This document shows, one piece after another, positions 22,895-30,220 of a DNA stretch of 34,314 bases. The notes under the pieces were generated by a model that was not told the origin of the DNA, searched no databases, and saw only the letters and a program-made list of their open reading frames with translations. The stretch is from Pseudomonadota bacterium (GTDB lineage Bacteria; Pseudomonadota; Gammaproteobacteria; Burkholderiales; JABEVD01): NCBI GenBank assembly GCA_021848825.1, contig JAJZTQ010000018.1:1-34314 (forward strand), read 5' to 3'. The number at the start of each line of letters is the position of its first letter. The stretch's first letter is position 1. A program made the translations under genes and the position numbers.

Positions 22895-24874
22895 TCAGTC
22901 AGGCCTGGCTCCTCCCAGTGGCTGGATTTCGGGATTCCCGAAGCTCGGGGCCGGCAAGGGCTTGACCAGATGGATGCGCCCGCCCTTCGGGTTTGCAGTG
23001 TTGCCCGGAAGACTCTGGAGATAGCGCACGACGATCTCGCTGACATCCAGAGGTTCGCCGTTGGCGTCCTTGATGACGGAGAGGGTCGCCCTGGGAAGCG
23101 GCAAAGATTCGTTGTCCCGCCTGGTGAACTGCTCCCTCGCCGAGCATCTTCCGCAGTGGTTGATGGTGTCCGGCTCGTCAGCGAACCAGTATCCCGCGAC
23201 CGAATAGCGTCTGGCATGCGGGGAGAGGCCGTCGTCCTCGGGATCGATCGCCTTGCCGCCTATCCTGATGTTTGATCCTCTCGATCCGTAAGGCGCGTAG
23301 ACATCGAGGTCGAAAGTCACATTGCTGTAGCCGAACATCCAGCCCCCCGTCCAGATCCCGGGGCTGGTATCGAACACGCCTCTGGACGAATTCTCTATCT
23401 GTTCCTTGAGGTTGTTGCCGAAGACGGGATAGACGCGCGCGATTCGCGCCCCCACAGGCAGGAAATGATAGATGTCTTCCATGGTGATGGGCCCGGGCTT
23501 CACATGCGTGCCGTAGCGGAAGCCGCGGATGGTGGCGAAATCGGACTTCGCAGCCCACCTCATGGCATCGGCGATCAGGTCGTGGGAGGTGCCTTCTATG
23601 ACGGCTGGCGATTTGCTGTTCGAGAAATTGGAGCGATGAAGGGGCACTTCCGTGTAGCCGACCACCGTGTCGACAGGGCGAATCAGCGTGGCGGTGTTTC
23701 CGCCTATGGTGACCTTCTGTCCGGGAATGAAGGAAGCGGAAAGGAATGGCGCCCTCACCCTCGCCACTTCCTTCGCCACTGCCGGATCCTCCGGAAGATC
23801 GTCGGTGATGATGTGGGGCGTCCATTTCCAGGAAAGCTTGCCGTCCCCCGGCACCTTGTGCCCTTCCTTCACTTTCACCTCGATCTCGCCCAGCATGGTT
23901 CCGTCCTGGCCTTCTTCGACGAGAACCGTGCCCGACTTCACGACGATCGGATCGATGGTCCGCTCATGCATGTCCGCGCTCAGCACGAAATCGACGCCGG
24001 GATAGCGCTGCGTCATCCTGATCGTCCTCGCGAGTTCGAGTTCCGATATCATCACGATCACGTCGACATGCTCGACTTCGCGCAGCTTCCTGATGAAATA
24101 GGGAAGTTCCGTTTCGCCGTCGGTGTAGACGAAGCCCTTCGTGACGAGCGGGCCGATCGAACCGATTCCGCGCTGCGTCGTCATGCCCAGCACGCCGATC
24201 TTGACGCCGTTGATCGTCTTCACTTCATAGGGCGGAAGCGGCCTCTGACCTGAAAGCGCAGGATAGGGCGTTCGAGGGTCCACCCAGGTGAAAAGCACGT
24301 AATTGGGAAGCTTCGGTTCCGTTGGATCAACTCCCAGCGCGGGTCTGTCTGATCCTGCCGATACGGAAGCAGGGCAGAGCGGAAGGGAGGGTCCGGTGCA
24401 GGCGTAATAGAGATTCGCCGCGAGCGACTTCGATTGAAGAAGGGGCGGCTTGCCGTCCAGTCCTGCGAAAGTTTCGAGCCATCTCTGCGTGCCGTAAAGG
24501 TAATCCCAGTTTCCCGGCTCGTCGAAATCCGGCTTCAGGAGATTCATGACGTCTATGAGCGCGCCTCCCCTGGTGAACATCGCTTCCGCGGAACCCTGAA
24601 GCGTGTCGCCCGTATTGAAGTAGAGCGATTTTCCGGGATTCTGGGCGCGGATCTTTTCAATGACGGCGGCTATCCTGGAGAGCCCCCCTTCCATTTTCCC
24701 GGTCGTGTCGCTCCGCACATTGGGTCTCGGCACGAGATGGCCGTGTATGTCCCCGGTGTGGATCAGGACGATGTCTCCGCTTCCCGCCCATGCAACATTC
24801 GAAAAAAAGAGCGATGCCATTAGGGCATGCCTGACCCATGCCTGTTCCAGAACCCCTTTGCGAAAGAAAAACAT
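22895..24874 (-). CDS. SoxB/5'-nucleotidase-like periplasmic metallophosphatase
   Basis: This is a 659-aa exported protein of the calcineurin-like/5'-nucleotidase superfamily with the C-terminal nucleotidase domain. The start ATG 24874 follows AAGAGG; an in-frame GTG lies 6 bases upstream. A signal peptide covers about residues 1-31. Metal-site motifs present are TGDIHGH (Asp42, His44), NTGDTLQGS (Asp90) and GNWDYLYG (Asn122). The usual GNHE is GNWD, the His of the next ligand block is replaced (SELE, 277-280), and GHxH reads ADMH (300-303). The GDTxQGS and GNWD patterns look closer to SoxB-like proteins than to UshA. No soxXAYZ genes are present, so classical thiosulfate oxidation cannot be claimed. 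A porin follows in the same direction. Confidence 0.75.
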   Translation of the reverse strand: MFFFRKGVLEQAWVRHALMASLFFSNVAWAGSGDIVLIHTGDIHGHLVPRPNVRSDTTGKMEGGLSRIAAVIEKIRAQNPGKSLYFNTGDTLQGSAEAMFTRGGALIDVMNLLKPDFDEPGNWDYLYGTQRWLETFAGLDGKPPLLQSKSLAANLYYACTGPSLPLCPASVSAGSDRPALGVDPTEPKLPNYVLFTWVDPRTPYPALSGQRPLPPYEVKTINGVKIGVLGMTTQRGIGSIGPLVTKGFVYTDGETELPYFIRKLREVEHVDVIVMISELELARTIRMTQRYPGVDFVLSADMHERTIDPIVVKSGTVLVEEGQDGTMLGEIEVKVKEGHKVPGDGKLSWKWTPHIITDDLPEDPAVAKEVARVRAPFLSASFIPGQKVTIGGNTATLIRPVDTVVGYTEVPLHRSNFSNSKSPAVIEGTSHDLIADAMRWAAKSDFATIRGFRYGTHVKPGPITMEDIYHFLPVGARIARVYPVFGNNLKEQIENSSRGVFDTSPGIWTGGWMFGYSNVTFDLDVYAPYGSRGSNIRIGGKAIDPEDDGLSPHARRYSVAGYWFADEPDTINHCGRCSAREQFTRRDNESLPLPRATLSVIKDANGEPLDVSEIVVRYLQSLPGNTANPKGGRIHLVKPLPAPSFGNPEIQPLGGARPD

Positions 24875-24920
24875 CCCCACCTCTTAAAATAAAATTCATG
24901 ATATGACGCGGGAGTGAAGG

Positions 24921-24950
24921 GTTTTATTCATTAAATATTGTTTAATAAAA
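24921..24950 (-). promoter_or_regulatory. AT-rich promoter region of SoxB-like gene
   Basis: This is an AT-rich dyad (TTTTATT near 24922-24928 with AATAAAA 24944-24950) upstream of the SoxB-like start. On the - strand TTTATT (24945-24950) can serve as a -10; the inverted repeat at 24974-24994 lies about 23 bases upstream of it. The exact promoter is not proven. Confidence 0.35.
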
Positions 24951-24973
24951 AGAGGGAATAAAATCGGTCTGGA

Positions 24974-24994
24974 ATGCGTCAGTTCCTGACGCAT
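24974..24994. promoter_or_regulatory. Perfect inverted repeat: operator or + strand terminator
   Basis: ATGCGTCAG (24974-24982), TTC, CTGACGCAT (24986-24994) is a perfect 9-bp dyad. On the + strand it is followed by CG and six T (24997-25002), the form of a rho-independent terminator, yet both flanking genes lie on the - strand. The half site TGACGCAT also occurs upstream of the first porin, and TGACGTAT upstream of the first porin and urtA, so an operator for the SoxB-like gene is equally possible. Confidence 0.6.
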
Positions 24995-25023
24995 CGTTTT
25001 TTCAACGAATTGTCAGCATGCCG

Positions 25024-25045
25024 AGCCGGGAGCTCTGCCCCGGCT
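25024..25045 (-). terminator. Possible weak terminator after alkene reductase
   Basis: AGCCGGG (25024-25030) and CCCGGCT (25039-25045) form a 7-bp stem with an 8-base loop, 36 bases past the stop of the - strand reductase gene. No T-tract follows on the - strand, so it is only a candidate. Confidence 0.3.
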
Positions 25046-25080
25046 TCGATCAGGCTGGAAGGACGAGATGGAAGATAGTC

Positions 25081-26157
25081 CTAGGCTGTTTCGCGAACCA
25101 TGCAGGGATAGTCGACATAGCCGACCCTGTGGTCTGGCATGCCGTACCCGTAGAAGGATTCTGTTCGCCACGGATTGAGCGGCGCATTCCGCTTCAGGCG
25201 CTCGGGAAGATCGGGATTGGCGATGAAATCCTTGCCGAATGCGACTGCGTCGGCTCGGCTGGATGCAATTTCACGCTGCGCAGTCTCGAGATTGAAACCC
25301 TCGTTGGCGATCAGGATCCCGCCGAAACGCTTCCTGAGTTCGGGACTGATCCGGTCATCGCCCAGCTTTTCCCTGGTGCAGATGAAGGCGATCTTCCGCT
25401 TTCCGAGTTCTTCCGCGACATGGCCGAATGTGGCGAGCCTGTCGGAATCCCCCATCGAATGGGAATCGCCTCTGGGAGCAAGGTGCATGCCGACTCGCCC
25501 CGCTCCCCATATCGAGATGACCGCATCCGTCACTTCGAGCATCAGCCTAGCCCGATTCCCGATCGGGCCGCCGTAGCTGTCCGTGCGCCTGTTCGTGCTG
25601 TCCTGGAGGAACTGATCGAGCAGGTAGCCGTTTGCGCCGTGCACTTCCACGCCATCGAATCCCGCACGCTTGGCGTTCTCCGCCCCCTTCCGGTAGGCCT
25701 CCACTATTCCCGGGATTTCGGAGAGTTCGAGTGCCCTGGGAACCACATAAGGAACCTGGGGCCTGAGCAGGCTGACATGGCCTTCAGGCGCGATTGCGCT
25801 GGGCGCGACAGGCAGTTCCCCGTCGAGATAGGAAGGATGGGAGATCCTGCCCACATGCCAAAGCTGGAGGAATATCCGCCCGCCCCTCTCGTGAACGGCG
25901 CGCGTGACGAGCTTCCATCCCTCGACCTGCTCGTCCGACCAGATCCCCGGGGTGTCGGGATAGCCGACGCCGTTCGGGCTGACCGAAGTCGCTTCGCTCA
26001 GAATCAGCCCTGCGCTCGCCCGCTGGGCATAATACTCCGCCATCAAGCCGTTCGGGATTCTTCGTTCGCTTGCCCTGCAGCGGGTCAGGGGAGCCATGAT
26101 GATTCGGTTGGGCAATGTCATTTCGCCGAGTTTCATCGGATCAAACAAGCTGCTCAA
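25081..26157 (-). CDS. Old Yellow Enzyme family alkene reductase (NemA-like)
   Basis: This is a 358-aa FMN-dependent oxidoreductase. It reduces activated C=C bonds, and relatives also reduce nitro compounds and nitrate esters. TIM-barrel marks are LFDPMKLGEMTLPNRI at the start, MAPLTRCRA (21-29), QLWHVGR (98-104), VEVHGANGYLLDQFL (170-184) with the substrate-anion pair His173/Asn176 and Tyr178, and TDSYGG. IANEGFN and AVAFGKDFIANPDL cover the phosphate-binding end. Length is standard. It lies 35 bases after the alcohol dehydrogenase on the same strand with AAAGGAGA upstream, so they are co-transcribed. Physiological substrate unknown; electrophile or aldehyde/enone detoxification is a reasonable guess. 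Confidence 0.92.
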   Translation of the reverse strand: MSSLFDPMKLGEMTLPNRIIMAPLTRCRASERRIPNGLMAEYYAQRASAGLILSEATSVSPNGVGYPDTPGIWSDEQVEGWKLVTRAVHERGGRIFLQLWHVGRISHPSYLDGELPVAPSAIAPEGHVSLLRPQVPYVVPRALELSEIPGIVEAYRKGAENAKRAGFDGVEVHGANGYLLDQFLQDSTNRRTDSYGGPIGNRARLMLEVTDAVISIWGAGRVGMHLAPRGDSHSMGDSDRLATFGHVAEELGKRKIAFICTREKLGDDRISPELRKRFGGILIANEGFNLETAQREIASSRADAVAFGKDFIANPDLPERLKRNAPLNPWRTESFYGYGMPDHRVGYVDYPCMVRETA

Positions 26158-26192
26158 TTATTTCTCCTTTCAGTTGAAAAAACCGCCTTTGT

Positions 26193-27242
26193 TCACTTCA
26201 GCGTCGCCATGTCGATGACGAAGCGGTATTTCACATCGCTCTTCAGCATGCGCTCGTAAGCGGCATTGATGTAGTCCATGGGTATGGTTTCGATGTCGGA
26301 GACGATCTTGTGTTTTGCGCAGAAGTCGAGCATCTCCTGAGTTTCCCTGATTCCGCCTATGAGGGAGCCTGCGAGCTGCCTTCTCTTGAAGATCAGGTTG
26401 AATACGCCTGGAGAAGGGTGGGCTTCCGCAGGCGCGCCCACCAGCGTCATGGTCCCGTCGCGTTTCAACAGATTGAGGTAGGCGTCCAGGTCATGGGGAG
26501 CCGCAACGGTGTTCAGTATGAAATCGAGCTGGTTCGAATGCTTTTCCATTTCTTCGGGATTTTTCGAAATGCAGACTTCATGCGCCCCGAGCCGCTTTCC
26601 GTCTCCCACCTTCGATGGGGAAGTCGTGAAAAGGGTGACATGGGCGCCCATGGCGTTGGCGATCTTGACGCCCATGTGCCCCAGTCCGCCCAGTCCGACG
26701 ATGCCGACACGTTTTCCGGGGCCCGCATTCCAGTGGCGGAGGGGGGAATAGGTCGTGATTCCTGCGCAAAGAAGCGGGGCGACGGCTGCAAGATCCTTTT
26801 CTTCATGACTGATCTTGAGCACGAAGGATTCCTTCACGACGATCTTCTGGGAGTAGCCGCCGTGGGTGTTTTCCCCGCCGAATACCGGTCCGTTGTAGGT
26901 TCCGGTGAAGCCGTTTTCGCAATACTGCTCCTCTCCTTCATGGCACGAACTGCAATGGCCGCAGCTGTCGACCATGCATCCCACGCCTGCGAGGTCGCCT
27001 ACTCTGAATCCGCTGACTGCATTGCCGATCGCCTTGACCCTGCCGACGATCTCGTGCCCCGGAACGGAAGGATAGATGGTGTTGTGCCATTCGTTCCTCG
27101 CGGTATGAAGATCGGAATGACATACGCCGCAGTAAAGGATCTCGATTTCGACGTCTTCAGGTCCCGGTTCGCGTCTCCTGATTTCATAAGGAGCCAGCGG
27201 GCTTTTCGAATCGGGTGCTGCATAGGCTTTGGATGTGGTCAA
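26193..27242 (-). CDS. Zinc-dependent NAD(P)H alcohol dehydrogenase (YahK/AdhC type)
   Basis: This is a 349-aa cytoplasmic medium-chain dehydrogenase, interconverting aldehydes and alcohols. Catalytic zinc ligands are Cys41, His63, Glu64 and Cys159. Structural zinc has the four cysteines Cys94, Cys97, Cys100, Cys108. The nucleotide fold has GLGGLG at 183-188. The pattern GVCHSDLH and the block FTGTYNGPVFGGENTHGGYS put it with NADP-preferring YahK/cinnamyl-alcohol-type enzymes. It is followed by the Old Yellow Enzyme gene; cbbR lies 67 bases upstream on the same strand. The pair looks like an aldehyde/enone detoxification unit. Confidence 0.92.
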   Translation of the reverse strand: MTTSKAYAAPDSKSPLAPYEIRRREPGPEDVEIEILYCGVCHSDLHTARNEWHNTIYPSVPGHEIVGRVKAIGNAVSGFRVGDLAGVGCMVDSCGHCSSCHEGEEQYCENGFTGTYNGPVFGGENTHGGYSQKIVVKESFVLKISHEEKDLAAVAPLLCAGITTYSPLRHWNAGPGKRVGIVGLGGLGHMGVKIANAMGAHVTLFTTSPSKVGDGKRLGAHEVCISKNPEEMEKHSNQLDFILNTVAAPHDLDAYLNLLKRDGTMTLVGAPAEAHPSPGVFNLIFKRRQLAGSLIGGIRETQEMLDFCAKHKIVSDIETIPMDYINAAYERMLKSDVKYRFVIDMATLK

Positions 27243-27309
27243 TTCGTTCTCCTCGGTTAAGGGACAGTTCGATTGTCTGAAACAGCCTCGCGATCGGAAA
27301 GAAAGGCGT

Positions 27310-28239
27310 TTAAGACAAGGACTCGTCAGACTTGAATTGGTTCAGTTTGCCTTCCTCTATCAGGAAATCCAGGAATACCTTGGCAGTGAGCCCTAGCTGC
27401 TTGCCCTTCAGGTGAGCGGCATGCCAGGTGCGGTGAAGTGGAAAATTCTCTACATCCAGGATAATCATCTGCCCGTAGCGAAGCTCCAGAGAAAGGCTTC
27501 CCAGGGGAAGAACGGAAATGCCTATCCCTGCCATGATGGCCTGCTTGATCGCTTCACCCGAACCGAGTTCCATGTACGGGTTGAGGGCAAGGCCTGCCTC
27601 GGAGAAGAGTTCCTCCGTCGCCCCTCTTGTGCCGGATCCCGGCTCCCTGACCAGGAATCTTTCGCCTGCAAGCTCGACAACCCGGATGCCTTTCCGATCT
27701 CGCATCGGATGATCGGGAGGCGCTGCAAGGACGAGCGGATTGTCCATGAAGGGATGCATGGTCAAATCGAGCGCCTCAGGGATATGCTGGCCCAGTATCA
27801 CGAAATCGTCGAGATTGTCGGCGAGCCTCTCGGAGATGCGCAGGCGGTTGGTGACGGTGAGTTGCGGCTGGACATCGGGATAGATGCGCAAGAATCGACC
27901 GAGTATGTGGGGCATGAAGAATTTCGCCGAAGTCACGGCCGAAAGCTTGAGCGGCCCCGCTACCTTTCCCTTCATGTCGTTGAGCGACATGTGTAGCGAT
28001 GAAAGCCTGGACAGAACCTCGACCACCGCTTCGTAAACAAGATCCCCCGCTCTTGTGATAAGCAGCTTCTTTCCTGCCTGCTCGATGAGGGGCAGCCCCA
28101 TGCTTTCCTCGAGCCGCTTCACCTGGATGTAAACGGCGGGCTGGCTGAGATTCAGCTCTTCAGCCGCCCTTGTATAGCTCTTGTGGCGGGCGACGGCCTC
28201 GAAAAGCCTGAGCTGCTGAAGTGTCCAGTGGTGAATCAT
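27310..28239 (-). CDS. cbbR: LysR-type regulator CbbR
   Basis: This is a 309-aa LysR-family activator of Calvin-cycle genes. The N-terminal winged HTH (about residues 5-65) has SYTRAAEELNLSQPAVYIQVKRLEE. The effector domain contains the CbbR-like segments GPLKLSAVTSAKFFMPHILG, DDFVILGQHIP and ATEELFSEAGL. It is divergent from cbbL with 161 bases between, the usual CbbR arrangement. A 6-4-6 inverted repeat overlaps its own start codon, suggesting autoregulation. CbbR responds to metabolites such as RuBP or NADPH in other bacteria; the effector here is not visible. Confidence 0.93.
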   Translation of the reverse strand: MIHHWTLQQLRLFEAVARHKSYTRAAEELNLSQPAVYIQVKRLEESMGLPLIEQAGKKLLITRAGDLVYEAVVEVLSRLSSLHMSLNDMKGKVAGPLKLSAVTSAKFFMPHILGRFLRIYPDVQPQLTVTNRLRISERLADNLDDFVILGQHIPEALDLTMHPFMDNPLVLAAPPDHPMRDRKGIRVVELAGERFLVREPGSGTRGATEELFSEAGLALNPYMELGSGEAIKQAIMAGIGISVLPLGSLSLELRYGQMIILDVENFPLHRTWHAAHLKGKQLGLTAKVFLDFLIEEGKLNQFKSDESLS

Positions 28240-28253
28240 TTACTTCTGTAAAT
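28238..28253. promoter_or_regulatory. Candidate CbbR operator overlapping cbbR start
   Basis: ATTTAC (28238-28243), TTCT, GTAAAT (28248-28253) is a perfect inverted repeat containing the T-N-A half-site character of LysR operators. Its left edge lies in the cbbR start codon (28237-28239). Confidence 0.5.
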
Positions 28254-28400
28254 CTTGTGAATTTGAAAGATTAAGTTCTTTTTATTACATGTCTTGGGGT
28301 AAAGTCAATTCCGCAGGCAAAAAATTCACGGTTTGCAAGATGGCGAGGCCGAGCCAGCCCGCCGATTTGATGATGCTCACCTTAATACAAGGAGTAAAAC
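28254..28400 (+). promoter_or_regulatory. cbbL promoter and leader
   Basis: An AT-rich stretch at 28254-28290 includes TTGAAA (28263-28268) and, 16 bases on, TTACAT (28285-28290) as weak hexamers; a TTA-N8-TTA pair in the same stretch may be a second CbbR contact. A leader of about 100 bases follows with no open frame I trust, ending in AAGGAG (28389-28394) before cbbL. Confidence 0.4.
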
Positions 28401-29819
28401 ATGGCAAAAACCTACCAAGCGGGTGTCAAGGAATACCGGCAAACTTACTGGGCGCCGGACTATGTTCCCTTGGACTCGGATATTCTCGCTTGCTTCAAGA
28501 TCACCCCTCAGCCGGGGGTCGATCGTGAAGAAGCCGCTGCAGCAGTGGCTGCTGAATCCTCCACCGGAACCTGGACCACCGTCTGGACCGATCTTCTGAC
28601 GGACCTCGACTACTACAAGGGCCGCGCTTACGCCATCGAGGACGTTCCTGGCGACGACACCTGCTTCTATGCCTTCATCGCCTATCCCATCGATCTTTTC
28701 GAGGAAGGCTCCGTCGTCAACGTTTTCACGTCGCTCGTCGGCAACGTTTTCGGCTTCAAGGCCGTCCGTGCGCTCAGGCTCGAAGACGTGCGCTTTCCGC
28801 TCCACTATGTGAAGACCTGCAATGGTCCTCCCCACGGCATCCAAGTCGAGCGCGACAAGATGAACAAGTACGGCCGTCCGCTGCTCGGCTGCACCATCAA
28901 GCCCAAGCTCGGCCTTTCAGCGAAGAACTATGGACGCGCCGTCTACGAATGCCTGAGAGGCGGACTGGACTTCACCAAGGATGACGAGAACGTCAACAGC
29001 CAGCCTTTCATGCGCTGGAGAGACCGTTTCCTTTTCGTTGCCGACGCCATCCACAATGCAGAAGCGCAGACGGGAGAGCGCAAGGGGCACTACCTGAACG
29101 TGACCGCTCCTTCTCCTGAAGAGATGTACGAACGCGCAGAGTTCGCCAAGGAACTCAAGATGCCCATCATCATGCACGACTATATCACGGGCGGATTCAC
29201 GGCCAATACGGGCCTTGCGCGCTGGTGCCGCAAGAACGGCTTGCTGCTCCACATCCACCGCGCGATGCATGCCGTGCTCGACCGCAACCCGCACCACGGT
29301 ATCCACTTCCGCGTGCTGACCAAGATCCTGCGTCTTTCCGGCGGCGACCACCTGCATACCGGAACCGTCGTCGGAAAACTCGAGGGCGATCGCGCCGCGA
29401 CACTCGGCTGGATCGATCTGCTGCGTGAATCATATATTCCGGAAGACCGCTCGCGCGGCATCTTCTTCGACCAGGACTGGGGCTCCATGCCCGGCGCGTT
29501 CGCAGTCGCATCAGGCGGCATCCATGTCTGGCACATGCCTGCGCTCGTCACCATCTTCGGCGACGATTCCGTTCTCCAGTTCGGCGGCGGCACCCTTGGC
29601 CATCCCTGGGGCAATGCGGCTGGCGCTGCGGCAAACCGCGTAGCGCTCGAAGCCTGCGTGGAAGCCAGGAACAGGGGAAGGAACCTCGAGCGCGAAGGCA
29701 AGGAGATCCTGACCAAGGCGGCAGCCAGCAGTCCCGAACTGAAGATCGCCATGGAAACATGGAAGGAAATCAAATTCGAGTTCGACACAGTCGACAAGCT
29801 CGACGTGCAGAACCGCTGA
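28401..29819 (+). CDS. cbbL: RuBisCO large subunit, form IA
   Basis: This is a 472-aa RuBisCO large subunit, which carboxylates ribulose bisphosphate inside the carboxysome. The active site is complete (spinach number in brackets): Lys167 (175), Lys169 (177), carbamylated Lys193 (201), Asp195 (203), Glu196 (204), His286 (294), Arg287 (295), His319 (327) and loop-6 Lys326 (334) in [10 protein letters not shown]. The start ([20 protein letters not shown]) and association with csoS2 identify the form IA carboxysomal type. Strong AAGGAG upstream. First gene of the cbbLS-cso operon. Confidence 0.98.
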   Translation: MAKTYQAGVKEYRQTYWAPDYVPLDSDILACFKITPQPGVDREEAAAAVAAESSTGTWTTVWTDLLTDLDYYKGRAYAIEDVPGDDTCFYAFIAYPIDLFEEGSVVNVFTSLVGNVFGFKAVRALRLEDVRFPLHYVKTCNGPPHGIQVERDKMNKYGRPLLGCTIKPKLGLSAKNYGRAVYECLRGGLDFTKDDENVNSQPFMRWRDRFLFVADAIHNAEAQTGERKGHYLNVTAPSPEEMYERAEFAKELKMPIIMHDYITGGFTANTGLARWCRKNGLLLHIHRAMHAVLDRNPHHGIHFRVLTKILRLSGGDHLHTGTVVGKLEGDRAATLGWIDLLRESYIPEDRSRGIFFDQDWGSMPGAFAVASGGIHVWHMPALVTIFGDDSVLQFGGGTLGHPWGNAAGAAANRVALEACVEARNRGRNLEREGKEILTKAAASSPELKIAMETWKEIKFEFDTVDKLDVQNR

Positions 29820-29844
29820 CACCATTTTAGAGAGGAATTGAATC

Positions 29845-30177
29845 ATGGCTGACGTACAGGATTACAAGCAAGCAATCAAATATGAAACCTTCTCGTATCT
29901 GCCTTCCCTTTCGCCGGAGGAAATCAGGGAGCAGATCAAGTATATCGTCAACCAGGGCTGGAATCCTGCTGTCGAGCATGTCGAACCGCAGCGCTCCTTC
30001 AACTACTACTGGTACATGTGGAAGCTCCCGATGTTCGGCGAACAAAGCGTAGACAGAATTCTTGCCGAACTCGAGGCCTGCCATCGCGAGCACCCCGGCC
30101 ACCATGTCCGGCTGATCGGCTACGACAACTACTCGCAGTGCCAGGGAACGGCCTTCGTGGTTTACAGGGGAGCCTGA
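29845..30177 (+). CDS. cbbS: RuBisCO small subunit, form IA
   Basis: This is a 110-aa small subunit that caps the large-subunit octamer. It has [21 protein letters not shown] near the start, [22 protein letters not shown] in the middle and the [19 protein letters not shown] end, typical of carboxysomal form IA. It starts 25 bases after cbbL with AGAGAGGAA upstream. A compact hairpin follows the stop before csoS2. Confidence 0.98.
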   Translation: MADVQDYKQAIKYETFSYLPSLSPEEIREQIKYIVNQGWNPAVEHVEPQRSFNYYWYMWKLPMFGEQSVDRILAELEACHREHPGHHVRLIGYDNYSQCQGTAFVVYRGA

Positions 30178-30178
30178 A

Positions 30179-30194
30179 GACCGGGTTTCCGGTC
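30179..30194 (+). other. Stem-loop between cbbS and csoS2
   Basis: GACCGG, loop GTTT, CCGGTC: a perfect 6-bp GC-rich stem one base after the cbbS stop, without a T-tract. It is likely an mRNA-processing or partial-attenuation element that lets RuBisCO subunits be made in excess of shell proteins. Confidence 0.6.
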
Positions 30195-30220
30195 AATCGA
30201 GAGACGAGCATGAGGACAGA

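Noticed and set aside
22895-24874. Calling this gene soxB of a thiosulfate oxidation pathway
   Set aside because: No soxXAYZ or soxCD genes are nearby and several metal ligands differ, so only family-level naming is justified.
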